From Fen-1273 sp035516035 (GTDB taxonomy: Bacteria; Bacteroidota; Ignavibacteria; UBA10030; UBA6906): a stretch of 64,000 nt of DNA. This document shows positions 33,903 through 43,092 of the stretch, one piece after another. Made by a program: the position numbers and the translations under genes. The notes under the pieces were generated by a model, which saw only the letters and a program-made list of their open reading frames with translations, searched no databases and was not told the DNA's origin. The DNA lies in the NCBI GenBank assembly GCA_035516035.1, contig DATJAS010000103.1, forward strand, positions 1-64,000, read 5' to 3'. Within the stretch, counting starts at the first letter, position 1; every line of letters starts with the position of its first letter.

Positions 33903-35912
33903 ATGCCCGCTCCCCCCCAGAAGGCCGCCCGCCGCGCCGAAGCCCTCCGCAGGGAGCTTCACGACCACGACTACCGCTATTACGTTCTCGCCGAGCCGGT
34001 GATCGCCGACGAGGAGTACGACCGCCTGATGCGCGAGCTGCAGGAGCTTGAGACGGCGTACCCCGCGCTGCGCACGAACGACTCCCCCACGCAGCGCGTG
34101 GGGGGAGCCCCCACGAAGCAATTCGCGTCGGTCACGCACGACCCGCCGATGCTCAGCCTTGCCAACACGTACAACGAAGAGGATATCCGGGATTTCGACC
34201 GCCGCGTGCGGGAGCTCCTGGAAGGGGAGCCGCCCGTCTACGTCGCCGAGCTGAAGTTCGACGGCGTCGCGATCGCGCTGAAATACCGGGGGGGAGCACT
34301 CATCCAGGGCGCAACGCGGGGGGACGGAACGCAGGGAGACGATATCACCAACAACCTCCGGACAATCCGCTCGATCCCCCTGTCGCTCAGGGGGACCGGG
34401 AAGACCCCGCAGGCGATCGAGGTCCGGGGGGAAGCCTTCATGGAGCGGGAGGAATTCAACGCCATGAACGCAGCCCGGACCGCCGCGGGGGAAAAAACCT
34501 TCATCAACCCCCGGAACGCGACGGCGGGTACGCTCAAGATGCAGGACCCGAAGATCGTTGCGGCCCGGCCGATCAGGATGTTCGCGTATTTCCTCCTCGG
34601 CACGGAGAGCGCCCGCGGGCGCCACTCCGCCAACCTGGAAACGCTGCGGCGCCTCGGCTTCCCGGTCGACACGCACAGCAAGGTCTGCCGCACGATCGAC
34701 GACGTGATCGCCTTCTGGAAGCGCTGGGAGGAGAAGCGGGACACGCTCCCGTACGACATCGACGGCATCGTCGTAAAGGTGGACAGCATCGCGCAACAGG
34801 ACCGGCTGGGCACGATCGCCAAGAGCCCCCGGTGGGCCGTGGCGTTCAAGTTCGCCTCGCGCAGGGCGCAGACGGTCCTCAAGGGCATCCTCCTCCAGGT
34901 GGGCCGCGTGGGAACGATCACGCCGGTAGCGGACCTGGAGCCGGTGTTCGTGGGGGGAACGACGGTCTCGCGCGCGACGCTCCACAACATCGACTACATC
35001 CGGGATCTGGACCTGCGCGTGGGGGACACCGTGGTGGTGGAGAAGGGGGGAGACGTCATCCCGAAGGTGAGCGAGGCCGTCCCCGCCTTACGGCCGAAAG
35101 GGACGAAACCCTTCGCAATGCCGGGGACCTGCCCCGAGTGCGGCTCGCGCATCTACCGCGAGGAGGGGGAGGCGAACTACTTCTGCGAGAACGCCGAATG
35201 CCCGGCGCAGGTGCGTGGACGGATCGAGCATTTCGCACACCGGGGTGCGCTCGACATCGAGGGCCTGGGCGAGGCGGCGGTCGAGACGCTCGTTGCACTC
35301 GGGCTCCTGAAAAACGTCGCCGATCTCTACGCGCTCGCCGCAAAGAAAAAGACGCTGGTGGACCTGGAGCGCTGGGGGGAGAAGAGTACGCAGAACCTGC
35401 TCGACGCGATCGAGGCCAGCAAGCGCCAGCCGTTCCACCGGGTCATCTTCGGGCTCGGCATCCGCCATGTGGGCGCGGGCGTCGCGCGCGTGATCGCCGC
35501 GGCGTTTCCTTCCATCGACGCGCTCGCCTCCGCCGGCGAGGAGAAGCTCACCGTGACGCCGCAGGTGGGACCGACGATTGCCGGCAGCATCGTGCATTTC
35601 TTCGCGGACAGGCACAACAGGGAGATCGTCGCGCGGCTGAAACAGGCGGGTCTCACGATGGCCGGGGCCGCGCCGAAAAAGGGAGGGAAGCTCTCCGGGT
35701 CGACCTTCGTCCTGACCGGGACTCTCCCCTCATTCTCCCGGGAAGAGGCAGCGCGCCTCATCGAGGAGAACGGCGGCCGCGTGACCTCCTCCGTGAGCGC
35801 GAACACCACGTACGTCCTTGCCGGCGAGGACGCCGGCTCAAAGCTCGCGAAGGCGCGCGCCCTCGGCGTGAAGGTGATCGCCGAGGCCGATTTTCTGAAG
35901 ATGATCAGGTAG
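33903..35912 (+). CDS. ligA: NAD-dependent DNA ligase LigA
   Basis: 669 residues from ATG 33903. Domain Ia has the NAD-binding YYVLAEPVIADEEYD. The adenylation domain has the catalytic Lys118 in ELKFDG, then FINPRNATAGTLK. The OB fold, a zinc finger (CPECG, then CENAECP), helix-hairpin-helix repeats and a C-terminal BRCT (LSGSTFVLTGTLPSFSREEA) follow. Complete length and all motifs match bacterial LigA. It seals nicks during replication and repair using NAD+. It lies in a tight plus-strand run with the RodZ-like gene. Confidence 0.97.
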   Translation: MPAPPQKAARRAEALRRELHDHDYRYYVLAEPVIADEEYDRLMRELQELETAYPALRTNDSPTQRVGGAPTKQFASVTHDPPMLSLANTYNEEDIRDFDRRVRELLEGEPPVYVAELKFDGVAIALKYRGGALIQGATRGDGTQGDDITNNLRTIRSIPLSLRGTGKTPQAIEVRGEAFMEREEFNAMNAARTAAGEKTFINPRNATAGTLKMQDPKIVAARPIRMFAYFLLGTESARGRHSANLETLRRLGFPVDTHSKVCRTIDDVIAFWKRWEEKRDTLPYDIDGIVVKVDSIAQQDRLGTIAKSPRWAVAFKFASRRAQTVLKGILLQVGRVGTITPVADLEPVFVGGTTVSRATLHNIDYIRDLDLRVGDTVVVEKGGDVIPKVSEAVPALRPKGTKPFAMPGTCPECGSRIYREEGEANYFCENAECPAQVRGRIEHFAHRGALDIEGLGEAAVETLVALGLLKNVADLYALAAKKKTLVDLERWGEKSTQNLLDAIEASKRQPFHRVIFGLGIRHVGAGVARVIAAAFPSIDALASAGEEKLTVTPQVGPTIAGSIVHFFADRHNREIVARLKQAGLTMAGAAPKKGGKLSGSTFVLTGTLPSFSREEAARLIEENGGRVTSSVSANTTYVLAGEDAGSKLAKARALGVKVIAEADFLKMIR

Positions 35913-35919
35913 GACACAC

Positions 35920-36477
35920 ATGCTCGAATCCCTCCGCCGCTCCCTCGGCATGCGCCTGGCGCGCTTTCACTTCCGCGCATCGCGCGACACGGTGATTTCC
36001 TTCGGCCATTCGATCGCCACATCGGACCGCGTGCTGGTCATCATGCCCCTCCTGGCCACGGAGGAGGCGGGACAGTCGCGCGTGCTGACATTTCTCCGCG
36101 AGCACTTTTACGAACCCGACATCACGGTCATCGCGCCGAAGGGGGGAACGCCCGTCGAGCGCGCGCTCCCGCGCTGCCATGTCCTGCGCATCGGCCGCGA
36201 CGACTTCTCCGCCCTCTTCCTGCCGCGCCGGACGTTCCTGGCGAGCGTCGCGGAACGGACATACGACCTGGCGATCGACCTCAACCTTGACTTCCTGATG
36301 CCGTCCGCCTATATTTGTAAGGAAAGCAACGCGCGCGTGCGCACGGGGTTTTCGGCGCTCCATGCCGACACGTTTTTCAACTTCCAGGTGCGCGTGGAGG
36401 AAAGACACGACGGCGCGCGTGCATACGACCGCCTGGTGCAGTGCCTCCAGATGTTCTTCAGGGCAGAGGGAGTATGA
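35920..36477 (+). CDS. Heptosyltransferase-like N-terminal domain protein (half-length)
   Basis: 185 residues. The Rossmann-like start VLVIMPLLATEEAGQSRVLTFLREHF and the strands ITVIAPKGG and YDLAIDLNLDFLMPSAYICK resemble the N-terminal domain of GT9 (ADP-heptose) glycosyltransferases. The second nucleotide-sugar-binding domain is missing. Similar stand-alone half proteins occur in Bacteroidota (DUF6913-like), so this is probably not a truncation. Function is unknown. The STAS gene starts in its stop codon (ATGA), so the two are coupled. Confidence 0.6.
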   Translation: MLESLRRSLGMRLARFHFRASRDTVISFGHSIATSDRVLVIMPLLATEEAGQSRVLTFLREHFYEPDITVIAPKGGTPVERALPRCHVLRIGRDDFSALFLPRRTFLASVAERTYDLAIDLNLDFLMPSAYICKESNARVRTGFSALHADTFFNFQVRVEERHDGARAYDRLVQCLQMFFRAEGV

Positions 36478-36797
36478 ACTTTGAAGTCCAGCACAACGGA
36501 ACTTCGGCGACGCTGAAGCTGAAGCAGAAGAAACTCGATTCATCGATCGCTCCCGAGCTGAAGGGAGAGTTTCTCCTCCTGTGCAAGCCCAAGGTGGACT
36601 CCCTGGTGATCGACCTCGCGGAAGTGGACTTCTGCGACTCGAGCGGACTCAGCGCCCTGCTGATCGCCGACCGGAAGATGAAGGAGCACGGCGGAACGGT
36701 AAAGCTCATCCACGTGCACAAGAAGGTCTCCAGCCTCCTGAAGATCTCCATGCTGGACCGCCTCTTCGACATCCAGGAGTCCGCCGCAAAACACTGA
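36474..36797 (+). CDS. STAS-domain anti-sigma factor antagonist
   Basis: 107 residues, ATG 36474 overlapping the previous stop. A single STAS domain with VDFCDSSGLSALL, where the serine pair is the usual phosphorylation site in SpoIIAA/RsbV-type antagonists. The helix DRKMKEHGGTVKLIHV and the C-terminal VSSLLKISMLDRLFDI are standard. It would bind an anti-sigma kinase when unphosphorylated. No partner kinase or sigma factor is encoded nearby, so its circuit lies elsewhere. Confidence 0.9.
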   Translation: MNFEVQHNGTSATLKLKQKKLDSSIAPELKGEFLLLCKPKVDSLVIDLAEVDFCDSSGLSALLIADRKMKEHGGTVKLIHVHKKVSSLLKISMLDRLFDIQESAAKH

Positions 36798-36798
36798 C

Positions 36799-36816
36799 GG
36801 CGGCCCCGAGGCCGCC
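36799..36816. terminator. GC-rich hairpin between convergent genes
   Basis: GGCGGCC (36799-36805) pairs with GGCCGCC (36810-36816) around CCGA in the 26-bp gap between the STAS gene and pyk. There is no T-run, so termination by this hairpin is only possible. Confidence 0.35.
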
Positions 36817-36823
36817 GCCAGGC

Positions 36824-38263
36824 TCACCCGATTTTCTCCACCTTGATGAAGTTCGTCCCTCCCCGCGCGAAGAAGGGCTGCCCGGCGAGGAGCACCACGT
36901 ATTCCCCCCGTTTCACCACCCCCTCGGCAAGGAGCGTTTCCTGCACGCGGGCGAGCGAGCGGTCTGAATCGTCCCCCAGGTTCTCCACCACCATTCCCCG
37001 CACGCCCCAGACGACGGCGAGGGATCGGAGCGTCCGGGCGCTGTCGGTGATCGCGATGATGGGGGGATCGGGCCTGTAACGCGCGATCACGCGAGCCGTC
37101 TGCCCGGAATTTGTCACCGTCACGATCGCCGCGGCGCGCATCTGCGTGGCCAGCATGCAGGCGGAGCGGCCGAGCGCGTCGTGCCTGTCCGCGACGCCCG
37201 GCTTCGCATCCGCGATGATCCGCCGCCGTGCCGGCATTTCCGATTCCACCTTCCGGATGATCCGGTCCATGATGCGGACCGCCTCCACCGGGTACTTTCC
37301 CACGGAGGTTTCGCCGCTGAGCATCACCGCGTCGCCGCCGTCCAGCACGGCGTTGGCAACGTCGCTCGCTTCCGCCCGGGTGGGGCGCGGGCTCTCGATC
37401 ATCGATTCGAGCATCTGCGTGGCGACGATGACGGGCTTTCCGGCGCTGTTGCAACGGGCGATGATCATCTTCTGCAGCATCGGCACGTCCTCCGTGGGAA
37501 GCTCCACCCCCAGGTCCCCGCGGGCCACCATGATCCCGTCCGCGGCGCCGATGATCTCGTCGATGTTGGCGACCGCCTGCGGCTTCTCGATCTTGGCGAT
37601 GATCAGGGGACGGTCCCCGGCCGCCCTGCGCCCGGCGATCGCCTCGCGCAGCTCCCGCACGTCGTCCGCGGTCCGGACGAACGAGAGCGCGACGTAGTCC
37701 ACCCCCGCGGCGAGCCCGAATTCCAGGTCGGCGACGTCTTTCCCGGTGAGCGAAGGGGCGCTCACGGCGACGCCCGGGAGGTTGATCCCCTTGTGGGATG
37801 AGAGCCTCCCCCCCACCACCACCTCGCACTCCACCTCGGTGCCGGCGACGCGGCGCACGGTGAGGCGCATCTTGCCGTCGTCCAGGAGAATATCCGATCC
37901 TGCACGGACGTCGGCGGGGAGCGCCGCGTATGTCGTCGACACGCGTCCCGGCCCGCCGGTGATCTGCTCCGTGGTGATCACGAGCGTCTCCCCTTTCCGC
38001 AGCTCGATCGAGCCGACGCCGAGCTCGCCGATCCGGATCTTGGGCCCCTGCAGGTCCTGCAGGACGGAGACGGAAGCGCCCGCGCGGGCGACCGCCTCCC
38101 GCACGCACGCGAGCACGGCGCCCTGCTCTTCGTGCGTACCGTGCGAGAAGTTGAGGCGGACGATGTCCATGCCGGACGCGATAAGCTCGGCGAGCGTCCC
38201 CGCCGATGAGGAGGCGGGGCCGAGCGTGCAGACGATCTTCGTTTTGCCGCGGGGGGGCGTCAT
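36824..38263 (-). CDS. pyk: Pyruvate kinase
   Basis: 479 residues from ATG 38263, with GGAGGA 8 nt upstream. It begins KTKIVCTLGPASSS and continues MDIVRLNFSHGTHEE, then LQDLQGPKIRIGELG. The active-site regions IAKIEKPQAVANIDEI, MVARGDLGVELP and the ATQMLESMI loop are all present, with the C-terminal allosteric domain after residue 350. It catalyses phosphoenolpyruvate + ADP to pyruvate + ATP, the last step of glycolysis. Length is normal. The sirtuin gene ends 20 bp upstream on the same strand. Confidence 0.97.
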   Translation of the reverse strand: MTPPRGKTKIVCTLGPASSSAGTLAELIASGMDIVRLNFSHGTHEEQGAVLACVREAVARAGASVSVLQDLQGPKIRIGELGVGSIELRKGETLVITTEQITGGPGRVSTTYAALPADVRAGSDILLDDGKMRLTVRRVAGTEVECEVVVGGRLSSHKGINLPGVAVSAPSLTGKDVADLEFGLAAGVDYVALSFVRTADDVRELREAIAGRRAAGDRPLIIAKIEKPQAVANIDEIIGAADGIMVARGDLGVELPTEDVPMLQKMIIARCNSAGKPVIVATQMLESMIESPRPTRAEASDVANAVLDGGDAVMLSGETSVGKYPVEAVRIMDRIIRKVESEMPARRRIIADAKPGVADRHDALGRSACMLATQMRAAAIVTVTNSGQTARVIARYRPDPPIIAITDSARTLRSLAVVWGVRGMVVENLGDDSDRSLARVQETLLAEGVVKRGEYVVLLAGQPFFARGGTNFIKVEKIG

Positions 38264-38282
38264 GGCGGGTTCCTCCGGGTGT

Positions 38283-39044
38283 TCAATCGTGCGTTCGTCG
38301 GGGGGACGACCGGGCGCTCTCCACGGCGTCCGCCAGGAGCGGGAGCAGAACGCCGGAGGGACCCTGCAGAAATTCATCCGCGGCGGGCGTGAGCGGGGTC
38401 GGCTCGGGATTGATCTCCACGATACAGGCCCCCGCGCGCTTTGCGATGAGCGGGAGCGAGGCGGCCGGGTAAACGACGGCGGAAGTGCCGATGGACATGA
38501 ACACGTCGGCACCCTCCGCGGCGCGCACGGAGGCCTCCCACACCTCTTCGGGCAGCATCTCCCCGAACCAGACGACATCCGGGCGGACGAGCCCCCCGCA
38601 GGCCGGGCAGAGGGGATCGCCCGATTCCGCCGCGGCGAATTCGCTCCCGTAGGCCTTCCCGCACTTCATGCAGTAGTTGCGCTCGATGTTCCCGTGCAGC
38701 TCGCGCACCGAGCGGCTCCCCGCGCGGGTGTGGAGGTTATCGATGTTCTGCGTGACGACCGTGAACTCGGGGACGAGGCCCTCCATCCGGACGAGCGCCC
38801 TGTGGCCGGCGTTTGGCTCGATCGAGCTCATGATTTTCTTCCTGTGCGCGTACCACTCCCAGACGAGCGACGGGTTCTTCATGAACGCGTTCATGCTCGC
38901 CAGCTCTTCCGGCCTGATCTTCGACCAGATGCCGTCGGCGCCGCGGAAGGTCGGGACCCCGCTCTCTGCGGAGACGCCCGCCCCGGTAAAGGCGACGACC
39001 GCGCGGGCGCCCGAGAGGCGGCGGGCAAGCGCCGTGGGAATCAG
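38283..39044 (-). CDS. cobB: NAD-dependent protein deacylase, Sir2 family
   Basis: About 253 residues if started at CTG 39044. The conserved N-terminal region LARRLSGARAVVAFTGAGVS begins only a few residues later, and no ATG, GTG or TTG lies in the right place; ATT 39041 is another option. Motifs are GAGVSAESGVPTFRG, TQNIDNLHTRAG, the catalytic His in ELHGN, and a zinc pair CMKC/CPAC. Class III sirtuins remove acetyl or succinyl groups from lysines. The start lies within the end of the penicillin acylase gene, so translation is probably coupled through an unusual start codon. Confidence 0.9.
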   Translation of the reverse strand: MIPTALARRLSGARAVVAFTGAGVSAESGVPTFRGADGIWSKIRPEELASMNAFMKNPSLVWEWYAHRKKIMSSIEPNAGHRALVRMEGLVPEFTVVTQNIDNLHTRAGSRSVRELHGNIERNYCMKCGKAYGSEFAAAESGDPLCPACGGLVRPDVVWFGEMLPEEVWEASVRAAEGADVFMSIGTSAVVYPAASLPLIAKRAGACIVEINPEPTPLTPAADEFLQGPSGVLLPLLADAVESARSSPRRTHD

Positions 39045-41458
39045 CGCTGCGATGGCGAGGGCTCCAGGATGAGCACGTCGGGTTTCCCTCCCGGGGCCGC
39101 GCCGAACACCCCCGTGCGGTATGCGCCGTTGAGCCAGAGCTGCGTTTGGTCGTCGTAGTGGACATCGAACACCTGCCCCGACTCCCCCGAGGGGAGGACG
39201 GACCGGTAGTCGCCACGCATATCGAATATCTGCCTGAACGACGGGCCGACCGTGACGGCAAACGGAGCGTTCAGATCGTACTCCATGCTGACGAGCGCGG
39301 TGGATCCCCCGGGGGCGGGGAAGGGACCGATGTTGAATATCCGGTCGAGCGGCTTGCGGAGCCCGAACGGGTGGCGGAGCGCAACCGTGTGGAGTTTCCC
39401 CCAGCCCCACTGCCGCGGGTCGTCGCCGTACGACTCCCTGAGCGCCGCAATCGCCTCCCGGAGACTCCTGCGCACGATGTCGTCCCTTGTCTCCAGAGCG
39501 GGCGTGCGGACGTCGTCGAACCACGGGGAATTCCCCTCGGCGAGAAGCCGCGACATCACGCGCAGGGGGACGTTGCCGAGTATGACCCAGTCGTGGTAGA
39601 GGCTGTCCCCCATCTCATCGGCGAACGTGTTGCGCAGGAGGCGGACGAGGAACTCCTGGTAGATGGACGTGGCGATGTCGTCGGCGTCGAACCGGTGGTG
39701 CCAGTTGCGGAGGTACTCGAACACGCGCCCCCCCATTGGGAGCGCGCCCGCGCTGTCGTGAAATGCCTCCAGGATATAGGGGACGATGTCCCGCGCATAG
39801 AGGGAATACGTGTCGAGCTGCAGCCGCTCGAAGTCCTGCACCGAGAAGACGTCCCCCGGCTTTCCGAGCGCCTCGTCCAGGCGCAGGATGCGCGAGGGGG
39901 GCTCCCAGAGATCGCTGATATGATAGGGGTAGCTCTCGTCCACGATCCTGTTGTTTGCGCTCGCGATGTAGCCTGCCGGGGGATTGAGCATGTGGGGGAG
40001 CCTGCCGAAGGGGACAAACCCCCGCCACTCGGTCGACGGGTCCCAGCCCGGCAGCGGCAGGAGCGAATTGCGGCCCGCGCGGATCGGGAGCCTCACGCCG
40101 CACCAGTAGCCGATGTTGCCGCGCACGTCGGCGTAGACGAAATTCTGGCCCGGGACGGCGAACTCCGCCACGCCTGCGGCGAACTCCCGGGGTGTGCGTG
40201 CCCGGTCGATGAGCGTGAACGCCAGGAACTGGTCGTCCACCTCGTTCCCCGTCCAGCGCATGCTGGCCACGTAGGGGGCTCTCCCCTCCTGGAGGGGCGT
40301 CTGGATGTCGGTCACCACGGGGCCGTGGCCGGTGAGCCGGACCTGGAGGGGGACCGCGGTATCGCCCCTCACGGAGATCTCCTCGGCGAGCTTCACGAAC
40401 GGGTGCCAGGAGCCGTTGTACAGGTACTTCGTGCCGGTGGCGCTGTCGAGCTGCTCCACGTAGAAGTCCGCGTCGTCCGCCATCACGTTCGTGATCCCCC
40501 AGGCGATCGAGTCGTTCCGACCGGCGATCACCGCGGGGACTCCCGCCATCGACATGCCGCGGACGCGCATCCCCGGCATCTCGAGCTCGAGCTCATACCA
40601 GCGGGAGGGACTCTCAAGCTGCAGGTGCGTGTCATTCGCCAGGATGGCCGCGCCCGAAGCAGAGCGGCGGGGAGCCACGGCCCAGGCATTGCTGCCTCCG
40701 CGGAGCCCCGAGAGCCCCCGCGCGGCCGCGTATGCCTGCGCGACGCGGAGGTAGGGAAGAGCGACGCCGGCATACGGGCGCCACTCCGAGGAAGGCACCG
40801 TGGGGGGGACGTCCGCGGGGTAGGCGGGCATGATCTCCAGGAGCCTGTCAAGCGGGATGCGGGCGGCGATGCTCCCGTACGTCACGTCCGTCCACCAGGA
40901 GAGATTCAGCTCCCAGGCGATCAGCCGCCCGACGATCACGCTGTGGAGCGGCGTCCATGGCTCGGGGGCATAGCCGAGGAGGTCGAACTCCACCGGGTAG
41001 CGGCCGCGCGCGGAGGAGATGTAGGCGTTCACCCCGTCGGCGTACCACCGGAGCCGGTCCACCGAGCCGGGCGCCATCCGGGAGAGGATCTGCTCGGCCG
41101 TCCGGCGTATTCCGATGATGCGGAACATCCTGTCGAAGGGGACGGTGCCCGATCCGAAGAGCTCGGAGAGGCGCCCCTCGCCCGCGCGGCGCGCCATGTC
41201 CATCTGCCACAGGCGGTCCTGCGCCTGGACGAACCCGGCGGCCATCATCAGGTCGTGCTCGCTGTACGCGCGAATCGAAGGGACACCGAAGGCATCGCGC
41301 CTCACGCTTACCGGCGCACCGAGCCCCGGGACGCCGATCGTCCCTGCGGTCACAGGAAAAGACTTGCGGATCTGGTAGCGGAGGAAGAGGGCGGCGGCCA
41401 GCAGTGCGACGAGCAGGACGCCGAGTGTGCCCGCAACGATCCTGGTCTTCCGGCTCAT
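39041..41458 (-). CDS. Penicillin acylase family protein (Ntn hydrolase)
   Basis: 805 residues. An N-terminal membrane anchor or signal (about 7-27) precedes the alpha chain (GVPSIRAYSEHDLMMAAGFVQAQDRLWQMD). The autoprocessing junction GGSNAW holds the nucleophile Ser that becomes the N-terminus of the beta chain. The downstream ANDTHL, GRNDSIAWG and NVMADDADFY segments are typical. Members are periplasmic amidases acting on penicillin G, acyl-homoserine lactones or unknown amides. Substrate cannot be told. A terminator separates it from the outer-membrane gene upstream. Confidence 0.93.
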   Translation of the reverse strand: MSRKTRIVAGTLGVLLVALLAAALFLRYQIRKSFPVTAGTIGVPGLGAPVSVRRDAFGVPSIRAYSEHDLMMAAGFVQAQDRLWQMDMARRAGEGRLSELFGSGTVPFDRMFRIIGIRRTAEQILSRMAPGSVDRLRWYADGVNAYISSARGRYPVEFDLLGYAPEPWTPLHSVIVGRLIAWELNLSWWTDVTYGSIAARIPLDRLLEIMPAYPADVPPTVPSSEWRPYAGVALPYLRVAQAYAAARGLSGLRGGSNAWAVAPRRSASGAAILANDTHLQLESPSRWYELELEMPGMRVRGMSMAGVPAVIAGRNDSIAWGITNVMADDADFYVEQLDSATGTKYLYNGSWHPFVKLAEEISVRGDTAVPLQVRLTGHGPVVTDIQTPLQEGRAPYVASMRWTGNEVDDQFLAFTLIDRARTPREFAAGVAEFAVPGQNFVYADVRGNIGYWCGVRLPIRAGRNSLLPLPGWDPSTEWRGFVPFGRLPHMLNPPAGYIASANNRIVDESYPYHISDLWEPPSRILRLDEALGKPGDVFSVQDFERLQLDTYSLYARDIVPYILEAFHDSAGALPMGGRVFEYLRNWHHRFDADDIATSIYQEFLVRLLRNTFADEMGDSLYHDWVILGNVPLRVMSRLLAEGNSPWFDDVRTPALETRDDIVRRSLREAIAALRESYGDDPRQWGWGKLHTVALRHPFGLRKPLDRIFNIGPFPAPGGSTALVSMEYDLNAPFAVTVGPSFRQIFDMRGDYRSVLPSGESGQVFDVHYDDQTQLWLNGAYRTGVFGAAPGGKPDVLILEPSPSQR

Positions 41459-41470
41459 CTGCCTGCGATA

Positions 41471-41500
41471 AAAAAGAAGTCCATCGAATGATGGACTTCA
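41471..41500 (-). terminator. Rho-independent terminator (minus strand)
   Basis: GAAGTCCATC (41477-41486) pairs with GATGGACTTC (41491-41500) around a 4-nt loop. On the minus strand the stem is followed by TTTTTT (41471-41476). It ends transcription from the outer-membrane protein gene at 41586-43058. Confidence 0.8.
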
Positions 41501-41538
41501 ATATATCGAATGAAGCCTATTTCCGCAACCGGACGCCG

Positions 41539-41568
41539 GATTGCTTCGCACAGAACGCTCGCAATGAC
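41539..41568. repeat. Second copy of the ATTGCTTCG...CTCGCAATGAC intergenic repeat
   Basis: GATTGCTTCG begins at 41539 and CTCGCAATGAC lies at 41558-41568. The same two blocks occur in the 13.1-13.2 kb cluster, 28 kb away, again between genes. Likely a dispersed short repeat. Confidence 0.55.
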
Positions 41569-41585
41569 AACGATTGCTCGTGCGT

Positions 41586-43058
41586 CTAGAACCTGTGCGT
41601 CAGCGTCAGGAAGAAGTTGTTCGTGGTGATCTTCTCATTCACCACGGGGGAGGCGACCACGCCGTCCGGGTCGGTGTAGCTGTACACGAACGTGTTCCAC
41701 ATCCCGTGAGCGTACGCGAGGTCGAGCATCGTCGACTCGCTGAGCAGGAGGCCAATGCCGCCGGTGACGTACTTCTGGTTGAACGAGCTCGGGTCCCCCC
41801 TGTACGGCGAGGGGATGAGCATGTAGCCCGCCCTCAGGCGCAGGCCGATCTGGTGGAGGTCGTATTCCGCGCCCCCGCGGGCCGTGAACGTGCCGACGAA
41901 GATCTGCTGGATCGTCTGGTTGTTCGCCACGACGTCGGCGTTCGCGTTGGAAAACTGCAACTGCGACCAGTCGGTGTACTCGCCGTCGGCGGCCAGCACC
42001 AGGTCGCCCAGGATCACGGAAGCCCCGGCGCCGAAGACCCACGGCGTGGTGATGTCGTACTGGCTGGACCCTTCGCCGGGATCAAACGTGGCCGTGACGG
42101 CCCTGGCCGGGTTTTTCATCACGATGACGGCGTACGCGGGGGACGACGCCGGCGTGCCGAACGTTTCCCGGATCGTGAACGCCGTCGGCGTCTTGATCGT
42201 CAGGCCGAGACGGAAGACATCCGGCACGCGGAACATCAGGCCGAACTTGGCGTTCCAGCCGTCGATCTGATCGTCGATGTAGTCGTTCATCGAGAGTGAA
42301 GAAAACGACTGCACGGAATCGAGGCTGGCAATGTTCGCGTACGCGCCGGAGTTGTTCTGCTCCATGTACGTGTGATCGTAGTGGTACGTGCCCGACAGGT
42401 ACGTCAGCGTGACGCCCAGGGAGAGGTTCTTCCCGACATCCACGGCGCCGCCGACCGACCAGTTGTTCAGCCCCCCGGATTCCAGGATCGTCCCGAGCTG
42501 CGTCAGCATGCCGCTGATCGGGCTTCGCCAGAGGCCGTTGTTGTCGACGTCCGCCAGGTAGAGTTCGTACGCCAGGTTCGTCGTCGGGTCCGCGGGGGCC
42601 ACCGCGCCGTTGCGCGCGTACGTCTGCAGGATGGAGCTGTTGGGATTGAACCCCGTGAACGAGAGGCCGTCCGCAAACGAGCTCTGCCTGTCGAACCCGA
42701 ACGCGATCACCGCGCTCCCCCGCCGGACGGCGAGCGGATAGACAAGGCCCAGCGAGTTCAGGTTCGTCGCGTTGGTCGTGTAGTTGTCCGACGTGCCGAA
42801 GTACGTGCTGTTGTCCCCGAGGCTGTTGTAGTTGAGGCCCACGGAGAATTCCCCGCGCACAGCCTGTGCGAGCCCCGCGGGGTTCCAGTAGAGCGCGCTA
42901 AAGTCGTTCGCCACGCCGGTGTACGCGCCCCCCATGCCGATGGCGCGGGCGCCCACGCCGAGGCCCGGCGTTCCAAGCCGGAGAGCATCCTCGGGAAGCT
43001 GCGCAAGGAGGCACGCCGGAGTCAACAGTAAAGCCGCCGAAATAAGGAATCGTTTCAT
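41586..43058 (-). CDS. OmpP1/FadL/PorV-like outer-membrane beta-barrel protein
   Basis: 490 residues with a signal peptide ending about ACLLAQ (residue 19). The mature start has GVGARAIGMGGAYTGVANDFSALYWNPAGLA in pieces, the hallmark of the PorV/UPF0164/FadL-type family. Alternating aromatic and polar strands then run to the C-terminal NNFFLTLTHRF, ending with Phe as outer-membrane barrels do. In T9SS bacteria PorV-type barrels shuttle substrates at the outer membrane; FadL-types import hydrophobic compounds. Which applies is open. No other por genes lie nearby. Confidence 0.85.
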   Translation of the reverse strand: MKRFLISAALLLTPACLLAQLPEDALRLGTPGLGVGARAIGMGGAYTGVANDFSALYWNPAGLAQAVRGEFSVGLNYNSLGDNSTYFGTSDNYTTNATNLNSLGLVYPLAVRRGSAVIAFGFDRQSSFADGLSFTGFNPNSSILQTYARNGAVAPADPTTNLAYELYLADVDNNGLWRSPISGMLTQLGTILESGGLNNWSVGGAVDVGKNLSLGVTLTYLSGTYHYDHTYMEQNNSGAYANIASLDSVQSFSSLSMNDYIDDQIDGWNAKFGLMFRVPDVFRLGLTIKTPTAFTIRETFGTPASSPAYAVIVMKNPARAVTATFDPGEGSSQYDITTPWVFGAGASVILGDLVLAADGEYTDWSQLQFSNANADVVANNQTIQQIFVGTFTARGGAEYDLHQIGLRLRAGYMLIPSPYRGDPSSFNQKYVTGGIGLLLSESTMLDLAYAHGMWNTFVYSYTDPDGVVASPVVNEKITTNNFFLTLTHRF

Positions 43059-43092
43059 CGTCGTCTCGTGATTGCCCGTGTCTGATTGTCAC

